Assembly: GCF_033115175.1 (NCBI RefSeq)
Contig: NC_084835.1
Span: forward strand, 32,259,858-32,323,857
Reading direction: 5' to 3'
From: Lepus europaeus
Taxonomy: Eukaryota; Chordata; Mammalia; Lagomorpha; Leporidae
Length of the DNA stretch: 64,000 nucleotides
Shown here: positions 44,108 to 54,744 of the stretch, piece by piece
How positions within the stretch are numbered: position 1 is the stretch's first letter
How the letters are laid out: every line of letters starts with the position of its first letter
Position numbers and translations under genes: made by a program
Notes under the pieces: generated by a model
What the model was told of the DNA's origin: nothing
Databases searched by the model: none
The model's input: only the letters and a program-made list of their open reading frames with translations

Positions 44108-45022
44108 GGCGGCAAGATGGCGGAATAGGCAGGAAGCACACTTAGTCCGGGGGGAGAGAAAGTTTAATATAAGTGGAGATACTGCAGGGTCAAGGAAGAG
44201 TAGCGGATGAAACAGCAGAGGAAACTCTTCCGGAACTAGTGATTCACAGTGGACCTGCGTGGAGAGCGTGGGAGCCCAAGTTCGGGACACCAGCGGCAGA
44301 CTCAACGCACCAGCGCTGGAACGCGAGGTGAGCCGAACCTCCATAGCCCGAGATACCAGCAGGCAAGCGGAAAGAGGAGGCTAGAGGGAACGAGGCTTGA
44401 AACTCCGTGGGGAAAAGTTCACCAGGCTAACTAGAAGAGAGAGAAAATAAAAATAAAAAAAGTGACTGATACGGACACAAGTTTCTCTCTCTCCGCTCAC
44501 CTCTCACAGGCGAGCAAGACAGAGCAGGTGCCATTTTGGACATACGTCATAAGCAGGGCGACCTCAGGTCTGCACCAGCCCTGAGCCTAGCAGAAAAACC
44601 TGACTCTGGGGGGAGGGGTGAAATAACAGGAGATTAGCATCTAACTTGGCAACCCAGTGGGAGACTGCAGGAGAATTGGAGCCCACACTGAGGACAGCAG
44701 AGATTCCCTGTGTGGTCCTTGGGAAAGAGCTTCCAATCTCTGGCTACTGTGGGTATATCATTTGCCTGCTAACTACCTCCAATTACGTTCAGCTGTGCGG
44801 AATTACTTCCCTTTTAAATCAAAAAAAGAAAGAGAGATTTACCACACCTAACCTGGGAGTGTCATCCTTGACACACCCTCAACCCTGAGGAACCAAACAC
44901 AGCTCTCAGTCCACACTCATCTCAAGCCTCTAAGGCTCCACAGAAAGCAGACAGTCCACTTAATATAGAGCCATAGTGTAACAAGAAAAAACACCACAGT
45001 GAAGAAACCAAATATCTCCAAC
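44108..45022 (+). promoter_or_regulatory. Full-length L1 5' UTR (internal promoter region) of the half-L1
   Basis: AGATGGCGGAATAGGCAGG near the first bases includes AAGATGGCGG, a YY1-type site as found at the start of human L1. The rest runs GC-moderate to the ORF1 start without stops mattering. Promoter function is inferred from the family. Confidence 0.6.
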
Positions 45023-46057
45023 ATGCCAAACAACAAATGCAAAAACCAAGCTAACAAGAACAAGGAAGAAACTATGACGCCCCCAAATGAAAAAGACACC
45101 CCAATTCAAGATTATGAAGATGATGAGATCGAAGAAATGCAAGAAGTGGATCTCAAAAAATTGATAAGAACATTAAGAAGTTCTCAAAAACAAATTCTTG
45201 AACTACAGAAATCCTTCATGGACAAGATAGAAAATCTCTCTCGTGAAAGTGAAATATTAAGGAGGAATCAAAATGAAATGAAACAACTACTGGAACAAGA
45301 AACTCTGATAGTGACTAGAAATCATAATGAAATGAAGAGTTCAATAGATCAAATGACAAACACATTAGAGAGCCTTAAAAACAGAATGGGCGAAGCAGAA
45401 GAGAGAATATCAGACTTAGAAGACAGAGAACAGGAAAGGAAACAGGCAAACCAAAGAAAAGAAGAAGAAATTAGAAATCTAAAAAATATTGTCAGGAATC
45501 TACAGGATACTATTAAAAAACCCAACATTCGGGTTCTAGGAGTTCCTGAAGGCATGGAGAGGGAGAAAGGATTAGAAGGCATTTTCAGTGAGATACTAGC
45601 AGAAAATTTCCCAGGTTTGGAGGACAGAGGCATCTTAGTACAGGAAGCTCATAGAACCCCTAATAAACATGACCAAAAGAGATCCTCACCACGACATGTT
45701 GTAATCAAACTCACCACAGTGAAACATAAAGAAAAGATCCTAAAAGGTGCAAGAGAGAAACGTCAGATCACTCTTAGAGGATCTCCAATTAGACTCACAG
45801 CAGACTTCTCATCAGAAACCCTACAAGCTAGAAGGGAATGGCGAGACATAGCCCAGGTACTAAGAGAGAAAAACTGCCAGCCCAGAATATTATATCCTGC
45901 AAAGCTCTCATTTGTGAATGAAGGTGAAATTAAGACTTTTCATAGCAAACAGAAACTGAAAGAATTTGTTGCCACTCATCCTGCCCTGCAAAAGATGCTT
46001 AAAGATGTCTTACACACAGAAGCACAGAAACATGGTCACCAATATGAAAGAAGGTAA
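45023..46057 (+). CDS. L1 ORF1p of the half-L1, intact
   Basis: Open frame of 344 codons from the ATG at 45023; an in-frame GTG eight codons upstream is not a credible start. ORF1p is the trimeric RNA-binding chaperone that coats L1 RNA. An acidic N-terminus (EDDEIEEMQE) is followed by a long heptad-rich coiled coil (about residues 45-155), then the RRM-like domain starting at KPNIRVLGVPEG (about 166), and the C-terminal domain with PIRLTADFSSETLQARREW (from about 254) and ILYPAKLSF (about 290). Length and domain order are those of a normal mammalian L1 ORF1p. No frameshift or stop occurs, unlike the old ORF1 at 49231, which implies recent insertion or selection in the source lineage. Confidence 0.92.
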   Translation: MPNNKCKNQANKNKEETMTPPNEKDTPIQDYEDDEIEEMQEVDLKKLIRTLRSSQKQILELQKSFMDKIENLSRESEILRRNQNEMKQLLEQETLIVTRNHNEMKSSIDQMTNTLESLKNRMGEAEERISDLEDREQERKQANQRKEEEIRNLKNIVRNLQDTIKKPNIRVLGVPEGMEREKGLEGIFSEILAENFPGLEDRGILVQEAHRTPNKHDQKRSSPRHVVIKLTTVKHKEKILKGAREKRQITLRGSPIRLTADFSSETLQARREWRDIAQVLREKNCQPRILYPAKLSFVNEGEIKTFHSKQKLKEFVATHPALQKMLKDVLHTEAQKHGHQYERR

Positions 46058-46105
46058 AGGAAGGAAACCTCACAGCAAAAGATCACAGGAAGCTCAATTT
46101 CTCTT

Positions 46106-48757
46106 TGACATAGAATTAAACTCTGATGCTCTGTTAAAGCAATGTGTTAAAGTAATCTATTATGTTCTCTTGATGTCTGTTAAATTCTAATTGTTCAAAA
46201 ACAGCTGAATTTTTATTAAGAGCTATGGGTTATTTAAATATGTGCTTTTTTCAAAAATTTGAATAATCTCCTTGTAACAATGATCAAATTTGGTCTATGT
46301 TATGTCATGATTTTAAGAAATCTTATTTCAACCAGATATTTTGGATTTTGAGCCTTCTTGGCATTCTTGACAGGCATTCAAAAAATCAAAGTTTCAAACA
46401 ATCTGGTCTCTAAAATTTCCAGTAAATCCTGGACTTTGGTGTTTCCAGTTTGGGCCCAACTGAAAAAATCGAAGGACCTATGTCTCTCATCTTATAGAGA
46501 CACCAACTAATCAGTCTATTTGGAGTATATTAGAAGTACTGTCAAGATGTGATGTGGTACCAGACTTTAAGTTTCTATAATGGAAAATGCTATTAATACA
46601 AATGTTTGAGAATTAAAAAGTCTAATGATCTTGTGTTACTAGACATGATAGTTATCTTAATGAGAAAGCCCCAGAGGCTTAAAGAGTTAAATACTTGTAA
46701 AATCCTACAGGTGCTTTCAAAAATACTGTGAAGTAAGCAAGTGTCTCTTGTTGGTTGATGAGTTTATAATTTTAATCATGGCGACTTAAAGTCTTTTGTC
46801 ATCCACAGTTATATATGATCTGCTGCTCATAAAACTAAAGCGTTGTTGGTTCTGTGTTTAGCTGTCCTCCTATAGGTTCCTATGGACTTTTTCCAGCCAC
46901 TTTTATTGTATTCAGTACTTTGGGATGGCTCTATAAACAGATGAAGCCAATAATGTATTAACAGTACCAACTGAGAGAAAGTATGGTTAACTGAGGTTAC
47001 TAAAAAGAAAAAGCAATTCAAATCAATTGGCAATCTACAAAAAGAGTTAAAGATTTTAAAAGCTATTATTAAAATTGATATATTGGTCTATTATGCTATA
47101 TTATATGTGTGTACATATTGTATGTCCACATGGGAAAATTTTATTAAGAGTTTTATTTTAAATGGCTTATAGATAAGATTGTCCATAAATTTAAGCTGCT
47201 AAAATCAATCAAAGATACATTTTAATTTGTGGGACCTGAATCTGTGTATCATATGTTTTAGACTTGTTGGTAGAAAGAAACTAAAAACATTTTAGATGGT
47301 TGTGCTTAAGTTTACTGGCTAAACAAACTACACCATGTTAGATATTTAAGAGGTGTTTTCAAATACATGATTCTTAAAATTTATAGAAGGCATTGGACCT
47401 TCCGGTAAATGTTTTCTTAAGTTGTTATCTAATGGTTGAAACGGTTTGCTAAGTATTCATGTGATATTGCTATTGTCAGCAAGCGATCTAGGACTTGCTC
47501 CCTCATTTCTCTATTCTAAGCCCAACTTGTTCTTTCATTTCTCTATTCTCTTCAAGGTAGGAAACTAATTCTATTATGAAGGAATCTGTAGGACGCACAA
47601 TTTAATCTTTAGACCTTATAAAAGAGATGGCTAACATTTTTCTGCAATAGCATAGCCAAAATAAGAACTCAAATAATAATCTCATAGCTAGATTCACTTC
47701 GCCATTAGCGAAGTATACAGTAAGTAGAAAAAACCTCCCTTTCAGACCAAAGGGAAAGAAAGTTTTAAAGTGAGAATATAATTTTCCTCATGGACATTGT
47801 CTACCTTAGAAAAACTACTACAGAACATGCCTGTGACTATAGACTTGTAGTTCAGGCCACCGAAGATTAGAGATGGGAAACGGGCACTCCCTTGACTTGC
47901 ATCCTCTGGTCTGCTTTAACACAAACCAGGAGGAAAGGAAAGCTCGGCATCAGAAGCAATGGGTGGCAGGCCTATTAATGGCTGATCTGTACAGTGATCT
48001 GCCCTCAAGGAGACCCAACAGGCCAGTCCACTGCAGTGGCTTTCAATGTGGTAAGCCTGGGCTTCAGCAGAAGTCAGCTTGTGAAGAGCCCTGGCAGCTC
48101 TGCCAAGAGTTGGATCACTGGAAATGGACCTGCCCTGGAGTCGAAGGATGCCCAGGTCAGAGCCACAGATCTTATTGGCTCTAAGCTGAAAAGCCCTTCA
48201 CTCAGCCCAACTTCCAAAGTGACCACTGCAGCTGAGGGTATGGTCAAGCAGGGTCAGCAACATTGCAGGCAGAACTGTAAATTTCTTGTTAGAGATGCCC
48301 CCTGCCTTGACCTGGCCAGCTCTCCTCCCAGGCCAGCCAAGTAATGAAAGTCAACAGAGTGCCTTCCCCTAGGAGGGTCACACCTCCCTTAGGATATACC
48401 CCATGTGAAGAGATAGATAGGTCTGGGCCTCTGAATTTACAAGGCCTAAAGCCCACCAGATTATTATCAAGCCCCTTCTGTCAGGTTCTATTTGCCTCTC
48501 AATCAGAAAACTTAATTGTAGCTTAGACAGCACCTTTCTTAGCTCCTCTAATAATGACTCTGTCCTTTGTTCTAGGCCCTGTCTAGTGCACTTGGGCCTC
48601 ATTCCTTTGTAATCATAACCTCTACTCTACCACCAATGGCTCTACTCCCAACATGTGTGTACTGATGGTCCTCTTCCCCACTTAATGCTGTATAATTGTT
48701 CAAACCTGGTAAATGCCACTCTTAGGATCATTGGTTACTATCCTCACTCTGTCTTTT
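46106..48757 (+). other. Non-L1 segment replacing ORF2 in the half-L1
   Basis: From about 46105 the sequence leaves L1 homology (compare the ORF1-ORF2 junction of L1-a at 49780-50200) and becomes AT-rich with no open frame for about 1.75 kb. It then turns into a GC-richer part from 47860 with retroviral-like coding remnants, and rejoins L1 3' UTR wording at ATGACCTTGTCTAAATATG. There is no second TSD or poly-A inside, so it does not look like a later insertion. The AT-rich part is not recognised. Confidence 0.65.
47870..48345 (+). pseudogene. Retroviral gag nucleocapsid / protease-like remnant inside the half-L1
   Basis: The frame from 47873 reads NQEERKARHQKQW followed by two zinc-knuckle-like pieces: QCGKPG..QQKSAC (first Cys and the His degraded) and LCQELDHWKWTCPG, where C-x2-C spacing is altered but HWKxxCP is kept. 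This is the order of class I (gamma/epsilon-like) ERV nucleocapsids. In an adjacent frame FLVRDA...LASSP near 48278 may be a ruined protease active-site region in which the DTG motif is absent. The similarity is short and rests on motif reading, so the ERV origin is probable rather than proven. No LTR was seen. Confidence 0.5.
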
Positions 48758-49215
48758 ATGACCTTGTCTAAATATGATCAGAGTCGGGGAACTTGGAAGG
48801 CTTCCATAGCCTTGGCAACTCATGATGACAGCCTAAGATGGTTACTGGCGCCATAAACTAGAGTGTCAATTTGTTGGGTCAACAACAGGAGCCACTGTGC
48901 ACTTGCTCCTCATGTGGGATCTCTGTCCTCAATGTGCTGTACATTTTGATTTAATGCTATAACTAGTACTCAAACAGTATGTTTCACTTTGTGTTTCTAT
49001 GTGGGTGCAAACTGTTGAAATCTTTATACTAAATTGATCTTCTGTATATAAAGAGAATCGAAAATGAATCTTGATGCAAATGGAAGGGGAGAGGGAGCGG
49101 GAGGGGGGAGGGTTGTGGGTGGGAGGGAAGTTATGGTGGGGGGAAGCCATTGTAATCCATAAGCTGTACACTGGAAATTTATATTCATTAAATAAATGTT
49201 TAAAAAAAAAAAAAA
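48758..49215 (+). repeat. L1 3' UTR and poly-A of the half-L1
   Basis: Parallel to the L1 3' ends at 52880-53340 and 58930-59390: CTTTGTGTTTC..GTGGGTGCAAACTG, TGATCTTCTGTATATAAAG, a G-rich purine tract at 49081-49142 and ATTCATTAAATAAATG before the A-tail. Confidence 0.9.
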
Positions 49216-49230
49216 AGACCCTGTTGGAGA

Positions 49231-49786
49231 TTTATGGGATACTATCAAAGGATCCAACATATGGTTTTCAGGAGTTCCTGAAGGCATGGAAAAAGAGAAT
49301 ATTTTAGAAGGCTTTTTGAGTGAAATAATTACAGATAACTTCCCCAATTTCAAGGAACAAAGAGATGTCCAAGTACAGGAAGCACACAGAACAGCTAATA
49401 GACATGATCAGAGAAGATCCTCGCCATGGCACATTGTAATCAAACTCTCCACAGTAAAACAAAGAAAAGAGTCTAAAATGCACAAGACAGAAATGCCAGA
49501 TTACTTTCAGAGGGTTCCAATTAGACTCACAGCTCAGTTCTCATCAGAAACCCTACAGGCTAGGAGAGAATGGCAAGATATATTCCAAGTCTTATGAGAA
49601 ACAAACTGGCAATCCATGATAGTGCAAAGCTTTCATTTGTGAATGAAGGTGACGTAAAGAGCTTTCATAGCAATCAGAAATTAAACTAATTTGTCACTGC
49701 TTGTCCAGCCTTACAAAAAATGCTTAAGGATGTGCTACACACAGAAACACAGAAGCATGGCCATCATTGTGAAAGAATGTAAAGGC
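49231..49786 (+). pseudogene. L1-a ORF1 remnant, RRM and C-terminal part
   Basis: Resumes L1-a after the half-L1. Reads WFSGVPEGMEKENILEGFL, QEAHRTANRHDQRRSSP and PIRLTAQFSSETLQARREW, closely paralleling the intact ORF1 above, but a stop ends the frame at 49597 and the C-terminal end is frameshifted. Confidence 0.85.
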
Positions 49787-49803
49787 AGAAAATCTCCCAG
49801 TTA

Positions 49804-50138
49804 GGGGCCAGTACTGTGGTGCAGCGGGTTAAAGCCCTGGCCTGAAGTGCCGGCATCCCATATGGACGCTGGTTCTAGTCCCGGCTGCTTCCCTTCAGAT
49901 CCAGCTCTCTGCTAAGGCCTGGGATAGCAGTGGAAGATGGCCCAAGTCCTTGGGCCCCTGCAACCACATGGGAGAGCTGGAAGAAGTGCCTGGCTCCCGG
50001 CTTTGGATCAGCACAGCTCCAGCCATTGTGGCCATTTGCAGAGTAAACCAGCGGATGAAGACCTCTCTCTGTCTCTACCTCTCTCTAACTCTGTCTTTCA
50101 AATAAATAAAATAAATCTTTTTTTTTTCCAAAAAGAAA
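49804..50138 (+). repeat. CSINE, sense, with perfect 17-bp TSD in L1-a
   Basis: Head GGGGCCAGTACTGTGGTGC, tail AAATAAATAAAATAAATC plus poly-T/A. AGAAAATCTCCCAGTTA is exact at 49787-49803 and 50139-50155. Confidence 0.96.
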
Positions 50139-50155
50139 AGAAAATCTCCCAGTTA

Positions 50156-51049
50156 AAGTACAAAGGAAATCCAAAGTAAACAACAGAAATATTTATGGAA
50201 AAAATGGCAAGGCCAAGTTGTTACTTAAAAATAGCAAACATGAAAGCAAATGGCCTAAATTCTCCAGTTAAAAGATATAGGCTGGCTGAATGGATTAAAA
50301 AACAAGACCTGTCTATTTGCTGCCTACAACGAACATACCTCACCAACAAAGAAACATGCAGACTGAAAATGAAAGGATGGAAAAAGATATTCCATACTAA
50401 TGGAAAGCAAAAAAGGGAATGTATAGGTATTCTAATGTCAGACAAAATAAACTTAACACAAAAACTGTTCAGAGAGACAAAAAAGGGCACTATGTAATGG
50501 TGAAGGAATTAATTCAACAGGAAGATGTGACTAATACATATGCACTCAATCTCAGGGCAACTGGAAACTTAAAAGAAATGTTAACAAATCTAAAGGGAGA
50601 CAAGGACTCCAATACAATAGTAATGGGGGACTTCAACACCCTATTTTCATCAATGGACAGATCAACTAGACAGAAAACAAACAAACAACAGAGCTAGTCA
50701 ACACTATGGATCAAATGGACCTAACATATCTACAGAATTTTTCATACTACAGTGGCAGAATACACATTCTTTTCATGGTGCATTGAACTTTCTCTAGGGC
50801 AGACAATCACTAGGCCATAAAGCAAGTCTCAGAAAAAAAAAAACAACTTATCATACTATGTATCTTCTCTGATTACAGTGGCATGAAGCTGGAAATTAAC
50901 AATGTAAGAATCTCTAGAACATATGTAAACATATGGAGACTGAACAACATGCTCCTGAAAGAACAGTGGTTCATAGAACAAACCAAAAGGGAAATAAAAA
51001 CATACCTGGAAATGAATGAACATGACAATACAACATATCAAAACTTATA
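50156..51049 (+). pseudogene. L1-a ORF2 remnant, endonuclease part
   Basis: The frame from 50195 carries NGLNSPVKR and the SICCLQ-R-T-Y-L segment, in which the catalytic Glu of the L1 endonuclease Q-E-T-H-L motif is replaced by Arg. GIL.SDKINL and later VMGDFNTLFSSMDRS follow. Stops at 50497 and 50697 break it. ORF2 would supply nicking and reverse transcription; this copy cannot. Confidence 0.85.
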
Positions 51050-51420
51050 GGCAGAATGGCACCATAGCTTAGTAGACTTAGCCGCCACCTCTGGCACCAC
51101 CATCCCACATGTGTGCTGGTTCAAGTCTCGGCAGCCTCTTTTCTGATCCAGCTCTCTGCTAATGGCCTGGGAAAGCAGTGGAAGATGGCCCAAGTCCTTG
51201 GGCCCCAGCACCTGCATGGGAGACCCAGAAGAAGCTTTTGGCTCCTGGCTTCAGATTGGCCCAGCTCTAGCCACTGTGGCCATTTGGAGAGTCAAACAGC
51301 AAATGGATGCTCTGTCTCTCTCTTTCCCTGTCTGTAACCCTAACTCTCAAATAAGTAAAAATCTTCAAAAAAAAAAAAAAAAAAAAAACAAACACAAAAC
51401 AAAACAAAACAAAAAAAACA
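51050..51420 (+). repeat. CSINE, sense, inserted in L1-a ORF2
   Basis: Head GGCAGAATGGCACCATAGC, core AAGTCCTTGGGCCCCAGC, tail AAATAAGTAAAAATC followed by a long A-rich tract with AAACAAAACAAAAC interruptions. Confidence 0.9.
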
Positions 51421-53345
51421 AAAACAACCTATGGGAAAAGCAAAAGCAGTGTTAAGAGGGGAAGTTTATCTCCACAACAATAAAACAAACAACCCACTTA
51501 AGAGATGGGCCAAGGACCTCAATAGACATTTTTCAAGATAGGAAATCCAAATGGCCAACAGACACATGAAAAAATGTTCAGGATCACTAGCCATCAGGGA
51601 AATGCAAATCAAAACCACAATGAGGTTTCACCTCATCCTGGTGAGAATGGCTCACATACAGAAATCTACCAACAACAGATGCAGGAGAGGATGTGGGGGA
51701 AAAGGGACACTAACCCACTGTTGGTGGGAATGCAAACTGGTTAAGCCACTATGGAAGTCAGACTGGAGATTCCTCAGAAACCTGAATATAACCCTACCAT
51801 ACAACCCAGCCATGCTACTCCTTGGAAATTACCCAAAGGAAATTAAATTGGCAAATAAAAGAGCTTTCAGCACCTCAATGTTTATTGCAGCTCAATTCAC
51901 AACAGCTAAGACCTGGAATCAACCTAAATGCCCATCAACAGTAGACTGGATAAAGAAATTATGGGATATGTACTCTATAGAATACTATACAGTAGTAAAG
52001 AACAATGAAGTCTGGACATTTGCAACAAAATGGAGGAATCTGGAAAACATCATGCTGAGTGAAATAAGCCAGTCCCAAAGGGACAAATATCTTATGTTCT
52101 CCCTGATTGGTGACAACTAACTGAGCACCAAAAAGGAAACCTGTTGAAGTGAAATGGACACTATGAGAAACAATGACTTGATCAGCCCTTGTCCTGTCAA
52201 GGAACAACTTAATACTTTATCCCTTTTAGTATTTTTTGTTCTACTTAATACTATTGGTTGAACTATTTAATTAACACACAATTATTCTTAGGTGTTTAAA
52301 TTTAACTGAAAAGTGGTCTCTGTTAAATATAAGAGTGGGAATAGGAGAGGGAGGAGACGTACAGTTCGGCACATGCTCAATCGGACTTGTCCCAAACGGC
52401 AGAGTTAGAAACGTGCCAGGGGATTCCAATTCAATCTCATCAAGATGGCATGTACCAATGCCATCTCACTAGTCAAAGTGATCAGTTTCAGTTCACAACT
52501 GATCATAATGAAAGGATTAAGAGTCAAAGGGATCACATAAACAAGACTACTATCTGCTAATAATAACTGAAAGAATTAAAAAGGAGAGAACGATTCAACA
52601 TGGGAAGTGGGAGACACAGCAGATACATAGAATGGCAGATGTCCTAAACAGCACTCTGGCTTCAGAATCAGCCCTTAAGACCTTTGGATCTGGCTAAAAA
52701 GCCCAAGAGAGTATTTCAGGCATGGAAAGCCAAGACACTGTGGCAAAACAAAAAACAAACAAACAACAACAAACAAACAAACCTAAATGAAAGATCTCTG
52801 TGATTGAGATCCCAGCGGAAAGAACAGGCCATCAAAGAAGGAGATAATTTTCTCTGAAGGGAGGAGAGAACTTCCACTTTGACTATGGCCTTGTCTAAAT
52901 AAGATCGGAGTTGGTGAACTCAAGAGGCTTCCATAGCCTTGGCAGCTCATGACAAGAGCCTAGGGTGATTACTGATGTCATTAATAAGAGTGTCAATTGT
53001 TAAGTCAACAACAGGAGTCACTGTGCACTTATTCCCCATGTAGGATCTCTATCCTTAATGTGTTGTTCAATGTGAATGAACGGTACAACTAGTACTCAAA
53101 TAGTACTTTACACTTTGTGTTTCCATGTGGGTGCAAACTGTTGAAATCTTTACTTAATACATACTAAATTGATCTTCTGTATATAAAGAGAATTGAAAAT
53201 GAATCTTGATGTGAATGTGATGGGAGAGGGAGCGGGAGATGGGATGGTTGCAGGTGGGAAGGAGGTTATGGGGGGTAAAAGCCACTGTAATCCAAAGCTG
53301 TACTTTGGAAATTTATATTTATTAAATAAATTTTTAAAAAAAAGA
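51421..53345 (+). mobile_element. 5'-truncated L1 (L1-b): ORF2 C-terminus, 3' UTR, poly-A
   Basis: A short L1-a piece (to about 51480) is followed by an abrupt jump to the ORF2 3' end (AAGAGATGGGCCAAGGACC). The element then runs through a 3' UTR to AAATAAATTTTTAAAAAAAA at about 53340, after which L1-a ORF2 resumes. The 3' UTR closely parallels that of the half-L1. Confidence 0.75.
51551..52120 (+). pseudogene. L1-b ORF2 C-terminal fragment (189 codons open)
   Basis: Begins [19 protein letters not shown] and contains the C-terminal cysteine motif [18 protein letters not shown], then [15 protein letters not shown] and ends SLIGDN at TAA. This is the natural ORF2 C-terminus. Endonuclease and RT domains are absent by 5' truncation, so there is no enzyme activity. 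Confidence 0.88.
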
Positions 53346-53429
53346 ATTGTGAGAGAATTTCTATTGTTTTAAGCAAAAAAAAAATAAAGTGATGTTTATG
53401 GCAATTTGTGCCTACATCAAGAAATTGGG
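53346..53429 (+). pseudogene. L1-a ORF2 remnant, continuation
   Basis: GTGCCTACATCAAGAAATTGG is the ORF2 segment also seen at 54958 in the next L1. It is interrupted by a CSINE. Confidence 0.6.
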
Positions 53430-53736
53430 GCCACACCATGGCTCACTAGGCTAATCCTCTGCCTGCGGCACCGGTATCCCAGGTTCTAATCCTGGTTGGG
53501 GCACCAGATTCTGTCCCAGTTGCTCCTCTTCCAGTCCAGCTCTCTGCTGTGGCCTGGGAAGGCAGTGGAGGATGGCCCAAGTGCTTGGGCCCTGCACCCG
53601 CATGGGAGACCAAGAGAAGCACCTGGCTCCTAGCTTCAGATTGGCACAGCACCCCGGCCGTAGCAGCCATTTTGGGGGTACACCAACGGAAAAAGGAAGA
53701 CTTTGTCTCTCTCTCACTGTCCAACTCTGTCAAAAA
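53430..53736 (+). repeat. CSINE, young type, sense
   Basis: Starts GGCCACACCATGGCTCACTAG and ends CTCTGTCAAAAAAAA. AAATTGG occurs on both sides (53423 and about 53737). Confidence 0.9.
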
Positions 53737-54744
53737 AAATTGGAAACACACCAAATAAATGATTTATAAATGCATCTCAATGATCTAGAAAAACAACAAA
53801 CCAAATCCAAAATAAGTAGGAAGAAAGAAATAATTAAAATTAGAGAAAAAGTAAACTGAACAAAATACAAAAGATCAGTGATATGAAGAGCTGGCTTTTT
53901 GAAAAAATAAAATTGACACACCATTAGCCCAACTAAGCAAAAAAAAGGGGAGGGGTGGCGAAGACCCAAATCAATAAAATCAGAGATGAAAAAGGAAATT
54001 AACAACAGACACTACAGAAAACAATCATCAGGAATTACTACAAAGAGTTATATGCCAACCAATTGGGAAATTTAGAAGACATGGATAGATCCTGGACACA
54101 TACAATCTACCAAAATTGAGCCATGAAGACACAGAAAATCTAAAGAGACAAGTAACAAAGATGGAAATTGAATCACTAATAAAGACCCTCTCAACAAAGA
54201 AAATCCCAGGACCAGATGGCTTCACTGCTGAATTCTACCAGACATTTAGAGAACTAATTCCAATTCTTCTCAAGCTATTCAAAACAATCAAAAGGGAGGG
54301 AATCAATCCTTTCAAACTCTTTCTATGAGGCCAGCATTACCTTAATTCCTAAACCAGAAAAAGATACTTCAGAGAAAGGGAACTATATAGACCAATATCC
54401 TTGATTAACACAGATGCAAAAATCCTCAACAAAATATTGGCTAACTGAATCTATCAACACATCAGAAAGATCACTCATGTGGGCAAAGTGGGATTTATTC
54501 CTGGTATGCAGGGGTGGTTCAACATTCACAAATCAATAAAAGTGATACACTACATTAACCAACTGAAGAAAAAAACCATATGATTATCTTAACAGATTCA
54601 GAGAAAGCATTTGATGAAATGCAACATCCTTTCATGATGAAAGCCTTAAGCAAATTGAGTTTAGAAGGAACATTCTTCAACACAATCAAGGCAATATATG
54701 ACAAACCCATGGCCAGCATCCTACTGAATGGGCAATAGCTGGAA
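53737..54744 (+). pseudogene. L1-a ORF2 remnant, start of RT region
   Basis: Reads SHEDTENLKRQVTKMEIES, KKIPGPDGFTAEFYQTF (the PGPDGF block before the RT domain) and later, frameshifted, [18 protein letters not shown] wording, then stops abruptly at the L1-c junction. Confidence 0.8.

Larger units (their letters stand above)
44108..49215 (+). mobile_element. Half-L1 (HAL1-like) chimeric retrotransposon with perfect 17-bp TSD
   Basis: Starts GGCGGCAAGATGGCGG, the usual L1 5' end, and has about 0.9 kb of 5' UTR, an open ORF1 (45023-46057) and no ORF2. L1 homology stops near 46105 and returns near 48758 with the L1 3' UTR and poly-A. AAAGACCCTGTTGGAGA at 44091-44107 is repeated exactly at 49214-49230. 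The 5' truncation-free start, poly-A tail and exact TSD show a single full-length retrotransposition event, so the foreign segment was already inside the source RNA. ORF1-only L1 derivatives are known in mammals as HAL1 elements and are thought to use L1 ORF2p in trans. Whether this lineage is described is unknown to me. Confidence 0.8.

Noticed and set aside
46106..47860. Decayed L1 ORF2 between ORF1 and the 3' UTR of the chimera
   Set aside because: None of the ORF2 landmarks (endonuclease Q-E-T-H-L, PGPDGF, F-A-D-D, C-terminal Cys motif), all visible in the other L1s here, can be found in any frame.
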